A stretch of 14,705 nucleotides of DNA. It comes from an uncultured Solimonas sp. (GTDB taxonomy: Bacteria; Pseudomonadota; Gammaproteobacteria; Nevskiales; Nevskiaceae). Positions within the stretch are counted from its first letter, which is position 1; each line of letters begins with the position of its first letter. Location of the stretch: NCBI GenBank assembly GCA_946478985.1, contig CAMLDZ010000070.1, forward strand, positions 1 through 14,705. The letters run 5' to 3'. The notes under the pieces are model-generated. The model had not been told where the DNA came from. It saw only the letters and a list, made by a program, of their open reading frames with translations, and ran no database searches. Of this stretch, positions 10,662 to 14,705 are shown piece by piece. A program made the position numbers and the translations under genes.

Positions 10662-10682
10662 TTATGTCGTACTGCGACATAA
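10662..10682. promoter_or_regulatory. Perfect inverted repeat, likely MarR operator
   Basis: TTATGTCG (10662-10669) and CGACATAA (10675-10682) are exact complements around a TACTG spacer. The repeat lies in the 72-base gap between the divergent clc and marR starts. Its length and symmetry suit a MarR dimer, so control of both genes is likely. It overlaps the in-frame ATG at 10664, an argument for the later marR start. Confidence 0.7.
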
Positions 10683-10705
10683 ATAACGAAGGTGAGAAAA
10701 GCAAT

Positions 10706-11116
10706 ATGGCTTTGACAAACGCACGGCTCAGCGATGCCGACTATCGGGCGCTGTCCGACATCCGCTTTGCGCTGCGCAAGTTCCTGGCGTTCAGCGAGGA
10801 GATGGCGGCCGCGCAGGGGCTGACGCCGCAGCAGCACCAGGCCCTGCTGAGCATTCGCGGCATGCCGGACGGCAGCGCAACGGTCGGCCATGTCGCCGAG
10901 CGCTTGCTATTGAAGCCGCACAGCGCCAGCGGTCTGGTCGGCCGCCTCGAATCGCTGGGCCTGGTGACGCGACTATGGTCCGCGGAGGATCGCCGACAGA
11001 CCGTACTGCGACTGACGCGCAAGGCCGAGACCTGTCTGGCCGGACTGTCGGCGACGCACCGGCACGAACTGCAGCGCTTGCGTCCCGAGTTGCAGAGACT
11101 GCTATCGCAACTGTGA
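10706..11116 (+). CDS. MarR-family transcriptional regulator
   Basis: The product has 136 residues, normal for MarR. It has an N-terminal dimerisation helix (ALSDIRFALRKFLAFSEEMAAAQGLTPQQHQALLSIRG), a winged helix centred on VGHVAERLLLKPHSASGLVGRLESLGLV, the wing tip AEDRRQTVLRLT with the conserved DxR, and a C-terminal helix. The start at 10706 is preceded by AAGGTGAG (10689-10696) at good spacing. An in-frame ATG at 10664 would add 14 residues (MSYCDINNEGEKSN) and lies inside the operator-like repeat, so I prefer the later one. The ligand is unknown. The divergent ClC gene is the nearest candidate target, and the downstream BadI-like gene (starting 124 bases after the stop, same strand) is another. 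Confidence 0.9.
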   Translation: MALTNARLSDADYRALSDIRFALRKFLAFSEEMAAAQGLTPQQHQALLSIRGMPDGSATVGHVAERLLLKPHSASGLVGRLESLGLVTRLWSAEDRRQTVLRLTRKAETCLAGLSATHRHELQRLRPELQRLLSQL

Positions 11117-11180
11117 GTGCGGGTGGCTTGGCCCCGGCGATCCATCATTTTGTTGAGTGATGGCAAGCAAAATTCTTCGT

Positions 11181-11209
11181 TGGTCAGCGCTGCGCGCGGC
11201 TTTCATACT
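11181..11209 (+). promoter_or_regulatory. Weak sigma-70-like promoter for the BadI-like gene
   Basis: TGGTCA (11181-11186) and CATACT (11204-11209) are separated by 17 bases and lie 31 bases before the ATG at 11241. Both boxes match consensus only partly. The 124-base gap suggests the gene has its own promoter. Confidence 0.3.
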
Positions 11210-11240
11210 GCGCTCCGCATTGGCAACCGGAGAATTCCAG

Positions 11241-12032
11241 ATGAGCGACTACGGGGATATCACGTACGAGGTCGGTGACAACGCGGTGCGCATCACGATC
11301 AATCGTCCCGAGGTCTACAACGCCTTCCGCCCGCAGACGGTCGAAGAATTGATCCTGGCCTTCCGCCGTGCCGACGAGGAAAAGTCGGTCAATGCGGTGA
11401 TCTTCGGCGGTGCCGGCGACAAGGCGTTCTGCACCGGCGGCGATCAGAAAGTACATTTGTCGGACGACGGCCTCTACGGTCCGCGCGGGCTCGTCGGTCT
11501 GCCGATCGAGGAATTGCATTCGGCCATTCGCGATTGCCGCAAGGTGGTCATCGCGCGCGTGCAGGGATACGCCGTCGGCGGCGGACACGTGCTGTGCACG
11601 CTCTCCGATCTGGCGATCGCGTCCGAGCGGGCGCAGTTCGGTCAGGTGGGACCCAAGGTGGGTTCGGTGGACCCGGGCTTCGGCACCGCCTATCTGGCGC
11701 GCGTGATCGGCGAGAAGCGGGCGCGTGAGGTTTGGTTTCTCTGCCGTCGCTACAGCGCGAATCAGGCGTACGAACTGGGCCTGGTCAACAAGGTGGTCGC
11801 CCACGATCAGCTCGATGCGGAATGCGAAACCTGGGCCGCCGAGATCAACGCGCTATCGCCGACCGCGATCGCCATTGCCAAGCGCTCCTTCAATGCCGAT
11901 TCGGAAAGCATTCGCGGCCTGAGCTTTCTGGGCATCGCCGCGGTGAAGGGCTTCTATCAGAGCGAGGAGTCCCGCGAGGGCGTGCGCGCGTTCAACGAGA
12001 AGCGCAAGCCGGATTTCAAGAAATACGCCTGA
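11241..12032 (+). CDS. Crotonase-family enzyme, BadI-like 2-ketocyclohexanecarboxyl-CoA hydrolase
   Basis: The product has 263 residues, close to the 260 of Rhodopseudomonas BadI, which opens the ring of 2-ketocyclohexane-1-carboxyl-CoA to pimeloyl-CoA. The crotonase features are AFCTGGDQK (62-70, oxyanion hole) and QGYAVGGGHVL (108-118). The GLPIEELHSAIRD stretch (86-98), GQVGPKVGSVDPGFGTAYLARVIGEKRAREVW (134-165) and FYQSEESREGV (238-248) agree with BadI as I recall it. Ser142, Asp144 and Tyr239 line up at a constant offset with the BadI residues Ser138, Asp140 and Tyr235 linked to catalysis. MenB (DHNA-CoA synthase) is the close alternative and shares much of the same core, including FCRQY-type and GLVNKVV sequence, but MenB is longer in the 75-90 region. 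The start at 11241 has GGAG eight bases upstream; the frame is open back to 11157, without matching family sequence. No other ring-cleavage genes are nearby. Confidence 0.82.
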   Translation: MSDYGDITYEVGDNAVRITINRPEVYNAFRPQTVEELILAFRRADEEKSVNAVIFGGAGDKAFCTGGDQKVHLSDDGLYGPRGLVGLPIEELHSAIRDCRKVVIARVQGYAVGGGHVLCTLSDLAIASERAQFGQVGPKVGSVDPGFGTAYLARVIGEKRAREVWFLCRRYSANQAYELGLVNKVVAHDQLDAECETWAAEINALSPTAIAIAKRSFNADSESIRGLSFLGIAAVKGFYQSEESREGVRAFNEKRKPDFKKYA

Positions 12033-12049
12033 TCCGGTGCCGGCGTCCG

Positions 12050-12082
12050 GCCCGGCGCGAGCCGCTGCGGTTTGCGCCGGGC
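12050..12082 (+). terminator. Stem-loop between BadI-like and pirin genes
   Basis: GCCCGGCGC (12050-12058) pairs perfectly with GCGCCGGGC (12074-12082), and an inner CCGC/GCGG can extend the stem. There is no U-tract, so termination would be weak. It is the only structure I see in the 91-base gap, 41 bases before the pirin start. It could instead be a read-through attenuator within one message. Confidence 0.35.
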
Positions 12083-12123
12083 TGACGCATCATGTGTGCA
12101 GGCCACCTGCTGGAAGCTCACGC

Positions 12124-13038
12124 ATGAATGCTCTTGCACCCCAACGCATCGCCGCCGTCGCCACCGATCTGGGCGAAGGCATGCGCATCGCCCGCGCCTT
12201 GCCGACCAAGCTGCGGCGGACGATCGGCGCGTGGTGCTTCCTCGACCATATCGGCCCGGTCGATGTCGCGCAGACGCGCGGGCTGCGCGTCGGGCCGCAT
12301 CCGCACATCGGCCTGCAGACCGTGACCTGGCTGCTGGAAGGCGAGATCTTCCATCGCGACAGCCTCGGCAGCCTGCAGATGATCCGGCCGGGCCAGCTCA
12401 ATCTGATGACCAGCGGCAACGGCATTTCGCATTCCGAGGAGTCGCCGACGCCGCATTCGCCGGCGATTCATGGCGTGCAGTTCTGGATCGCGCTGCCGGA
12501 CAGTGCGCGGCACGGCGCGCCGGCGTTTGATCATCACCCCGAGTTGCCGAAGCTGGAGCAGGGCGACGCACGGATCACGGTGCTGATCGGCGAGTTTGCG
12601 GGTGCCACGTCGCCGGCGCGCGTCTACACGCCTTTGCTGGGACTGGACGTGGCATTGCCTGCCGCGGGCAGCGCCACGCTGCCGCTGCGTGACGACTTCG
12701 AGTACGGCGTGATGCTGACGCGTGGCAGCGTGCGCGTCGATGGCGAGCTGCTGGAGCAGGGCACGCTGCTCTACCTGCCGCCGGGTCGTCGCGAGCTGCG
12801 CATCGACGCCGATGCGGCTGCGCAACTGGTGCTGATCGGCGGTGAGCCGTTCCCGGAGCCGCCGCTGATGTGGTGGAATTTCGTCGGCCGCAGCAAGGAC
12901 GAGATCACGGCGGCGTGCCGCGAATGGAATGCGGGTGCAGCACGCTTCGGCGAGGTGATCGGTTACGACGGATCGCGTCTGACGGCGCCGCTGCCGCCGT
13001 GGGCGCAGCCGCCCGACGGCGTGGTGGACAACCCATAG
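12124..13038 (+). CDS. Pirin-family bicupin protein
   Basis: The product has 304 residues in two cupin domains. The N-terminal cupin carries the metal-binding set of pirins: GPHPHIGLQTVTWLLEGEIFHRDSLG (residues about 57-82, two histidines in HPH), then GNGISHSEESP (about 99-109) with the third His and the Glu. The C-terminal cupin (about 165-250) has weaker motifs, as is normal. Some bacterial pirins show quercetinase activity or bind metabolic enzymes, but the role cannot be read from sequence. An N-terminal QRIAAVATDLGEGMRIARALP replaces the more usual R-[DG] start of the family. ATG 12124 is chosen because upstream codons do not resemble pirins; only a weak GGAAG precedes it. It probably shares a message with the small gene that follows 41 bases later. 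Confidence 0.88.
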   Translation: MNALAPQRIAAVATDLGEGMRIARALPTKLRRTIGAWCFLDHIGPVDVAQTRGLRVGPHPHIGLQTVTWLLEGEIFHRDSLGSLQMIRPGQLNLMTSGNGISHSEESPTPHSPAIHGVQFWIALPDSARHGAPAFDHHPELPKLEQGDARITVLIGEFAGATSPARVYTPLLGLDVALPAAGSATLPLRDDFEYGVMLTRGSVRVDGELLEQGTLLYLPPGRRELRIDADAAAQLVLIGGEPFPEPPLMWWNFVGRSKDEITAACREWNAGAARFGEVIGYDGSRLTAPLPPWAQPPDGVVDNP

Positions 13039-13079
13039 TTCCGGGATAGTCTGACGAGCCCGTAGCTGCGGAGACCGCC

Positions 13080-13394
13080 ATGTACGTCGCCATCTATCGC
13101 TGGCGCGTGAAGCCCGGCAAGGAAGCACAGTTCCGCGAGGCCTGGCGGCGCGGCACGCGGGCGATCACGCGGATCTACGGCTCGCGCGGCTCGCGTCTGC
13201 ACCGAGATCGCGAAGGCCGGTTTCTCGGCTATGCGCTGTGGCCGGACGAAGCCAGCTGGCAGCGCGCCTTCGACGCCAGGATGGTCTACGACGATCCGCA
13301 GGCGCGGGCAATGTTCATCGACGCGCTGGAAGAAGACTCACGGCCCGGCGAGCTGATCGCGGCGATGGAAGTGCTGGATGATCTGCTGCTGTGA
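13080..13394 (+). CDS. Small ABM-like (dimeric alpha/beta barrel) protein
   Basis: The product has 104 residues. It opens with MYVAIYRWRVKPGKEAQFREAWRRGT, a beta strand then an amphipathic helix with the typical 'VKPGKEAQF' of antibiotic-biosynthesis-monooxygenase-like dimeric barrels. A second strand region FLGYALWPDEASWQRAF follows, then a further helix. Members of this fold act on small aromatics, degrade haem or have no known activity. No haem ligand or catalytic motif stands out, so the function is unknown. GGAG (13070-13073) supports the ATG. It lies 41 bases after the pirin gene and is followed by a strong terminator, so it is probably the last gene of that unit. Confidence 0.75.
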   Translation: MYVAIYRWRVKPGKEAQFREAWRRGTRAITRIYGSRGSRLHRDREGRFLGYALWPDEASWQRAFDARMVYDDPQARAMFIDALEEDSRPGELIAAMEVLDDLLL

Positions 13395-13407
13395 GGGCCG
13401 GCCCTCA
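13392..13407. other. Perfect 16-bp palindrome covering a stop codon
   Basis: TGAGGGCC-GGCCCTCA is symmetrical over all 16 bases and begins with the TGA of the preceding gene. It lies just before the terminator hairpin. It may be part of the 3'-end structure or a protein site; no role is established. Confidence 0.6.
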
Positions 13408-13412
13408 AACTG

Positions 13413-13445
13413 AAAATGGCGGCGCTGGATCAGCGCCGCCATTTT
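13413..13445. terminator. Bidirectional intrinsic terminator
   Basis: AAAATGGCGGCGCTG (13413-13427), loop GAT, then the exact 15-base complement ending in ATTTT (13431-13445). The GC-rich stem is flanked by A-run and T-run, so it gives a U-tract in both directions. It lies between the convergent ABM-like gene and ilvD and serves both. Confidence 0.92.
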
Positions 13446-13466
13446 GTCCCGCGCCTCAAAAATGCC

Positions 13467-14705
13467 TCAATCCAGCAGGCTCAGATCGCGCACCGCGCCG
13501 CGGTCGGCGCTGGTGGTGAGCTTGGCGTAGGCCTTGAGCGAGGCGCTGACCTTGCGCTTGCGCAGTTCGGCCGGCTTCCAGCCGCGGGCGTCCTGCGCGG
13601 CGCGGCGGTGCGCCAGCTCCTCGTCGCTGAGTTCGACGCGGATGACGCGTTCCGGGATGTCGATGACGACGCGATCGCCGTTCTGCACCAGACCGATCGT
13701 GCCGCCTTCCGCCGCTTCCGGCGAGACGTGGCCGATCGACAAGCCGGCAGTGCCGCCGGAGAAGCGGCCGTCGGTAACCAGTGCGCAAGCCTTGCCCAGG
13801 CCCTTGGACTTCAGATAGCTGGTCGGGTACAGCATCTCCTGCATGCCGGGGCCGCCGCGCGGGCCCTCGTAACGGATCAGCACGACGTCGCCGGCTTTCA
13901 CCTTGCCACCGAGAATCGCCTCGACGGCGGCGTCCTGGCTCTCGAACACCACGGCCGGGCCGCTGAACTTGAGGATGCTGGCGTCGACGCCGGCGGTCTT
14001 GACGATGCAGCCGCGCTCGGCAAGGTTGCCGTACAGCACGGCGATGCCGCCGTCCTGGCTGTGCGCATGGGCCTTGTCGCGGATGCAGCCCTTCTGGCGA
14101 TCGAGGTCGAGCGTGTCGTAGCGCGTCGCCTGCGAGAACGCAGTCTGCGTCGGGATGCCGGCCGGGCCGGCGCGGTAGAAGCTGCGCACCGCCTCATCCT
14201 GCGTGTGCACGATGTCCCACTGGTCCAATGCTTCGGAAAACGTGGCGCTGTGCACCGTCGGCACGCTCGCGTCGAACAGGCCGGCGCGATCCAGCTCGCC
14301 GAGGATCGCCATCACGCCGCCGGCGCGGTGCACGTCTTCCATGTGGTAGTGCGAGGACGGCGCGACCTTGCACAGGTTGGGCACCTTGCGCGACAGGCGG
14401 TCGATGTCCTGCATCGTGAAGTCGACGCCGCCTTCCTGCGCAGCGGCGAGCAGATGCAGCACGGTGTTGGTCGAGCCGCCCATCGCGATGTCGAGCGACA
14501 TCGCATTGGTGAACGCGGTCTTGTTGGCGATATTGCGCGGCAGTACGCGCTCGTCGTCCTCGACGTAGTAGCGCTTGGCCAGTTCCACCACCAGCCGGCC
14601 GGCGCGGCGGAACAGCTGCTCGCGGTCGGCATGCGTGGCCACCACCGAGCCATTGCCCGGCAGCGACAGGCCCAGCGCCTCGGTCAGGCAGTTCATCGAA
14701 TTGGC
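13467..14705 (-). CDS. ilvD: Dihydroxy-acid dehydratase IlvD, 5'-truncated by the window edge
   Basis: IlvD dehydrates 2,3-dihydroxy-isovalerate and 2,3-dihydroxy-methylvalerate to the 2-keto acids in valine and isoleucine synthesis, using an Fe-S cluster and Mg2+. The window holds 412 C-terminal residues of about 610. The frame runs off the end, with [20 protein letters not shown] at the edge, just past the cluster-binding Cys region. Other family stretches are [98 protein letters not shown] and the C-terminal [14 protein letters not shown]. It agrees closely with the long enterobacterial IlvD type. The ATG at 14696 is internal. It converges on the small ABM-like gene across the terminator. 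Confidence 0.97.
   Translation of the reverse strand, partial: ANSMNCLTEALGLSLPGNGSVVATHADREQLFRRAGRLVVELAKRYYVEDDERVLPRNIANKTAFTNAMSLDIAMGGSTNTVLHLLAAAQEGGVDFTMQDIDRLSRKVPNLCKVAPSSHYHMEDVHRAGGVMAILGELDRAGLFDASVPTVHSATFSEALDQWDIVHTQDEAVRSFYRAGPAGIPTQTAFSQATRYDTLDLDRQKGCIRDKAHAHSQDGGIAVLYGNLAERGCIVKTAGVDASILKFSGPAVVFESQDAAVEAILGGKVKAGDVVLIRYEGPRGGPGMQEMLYPTSYLKSKGLGKACALVTDGRFSGGTAGLSIGHVSPEAAEGGTIGLVQNGDRVVIDIPERVIRVELSDEELAHRRAAQDARGWKPAELRKRKVSASLKAYAKLTTSADRGAVRDLSLLD

Noticed and set aside
11241..12032. MenB (naphthoate synthase) as the name of the crotonase gene
   Set aside because: The core is shared, but the length (263 aa), the GLPIEELHSAIRD stretch and the ring-hydrolase-like spacing fit BadI better. 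Kept as an alternative in the feature entry.
12118..13128. Minus-strand frame opposite the pirin gene
   Set aside because: Compositional shadow: the pirin cupin motifs and metal ligands are on the plus strand, and this product resembles nothing.

Overview
The window is a GC-rich stretch (roughly two thirds G+C) with densely packed bacterial chromosomal genes. The protein matches (ActP, Acs, NorR, Hmp, IlvD) point to Proteobacteria. The first impression is a gammaproteobacterium of the Nevskiales/Xanthomonadales type or a betaproteobacterium. The sequence alone does not settle this. I see no rRNA, tRNA, CRISPR array, transposase, integrase or phage gene.

Layout. 1-3306 (+) is acetate uptake and activation: the 3' part of the acetate/cation symporter actP, a dispersed hairpin repeat, then a complete acetyl-CoA synthetase. 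3316-5852 holds a nitronate-monooxygenase-like flavoprotein with an unusual C-terminal helical domain, transcribed away from a LysR regulator across an AT-rich operator-like region. 5854-8827 is a nitric-oxide defence module: a NorR/FhpR-type sigma-54 activator transcribed divergently from flavohaemoglobin hmp, with three GT-N7-AC sites between them. 8870-11116 holds a ClC-family chloride channel/antiporter with two C-terminal CBS domains and a divergent MarR regulator, with a perfect inverted repeat between them. 11241-13394 (+) holds a BadI-like crotonase, a pirin and a small alpha/beta-barrel (ABM-like) protein, closed by a strong bidirectional terminator. 13467-14705 (-) is the C-terminal three quarters or so of dihydroxy-acid dehydratase IlvD, running off the window.

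How it works together. The window is a set of small modules, not one large operon. Three divergent pairs (LysR/NMO, NorR/Hmp, MarR/ClC) each have the regulator facing its likely target across a short region with inverted repeats. The clearest regulatory story is NO sensing by NorR (GAF iron ligands conserved) driving Hmp from upstream sites. I found no convincing wholly new system. The items most worth checking are the flavoprotein fused to a ferritin-like helical domain, the NorR site cluster and leader structure upstream of hmp, the GAFSGA variant and repeat-encoded tail of NorR, and the BadI-like gene standing without the rest of a benzoyl-CoA/cyclohexanecarboxylate pathway.
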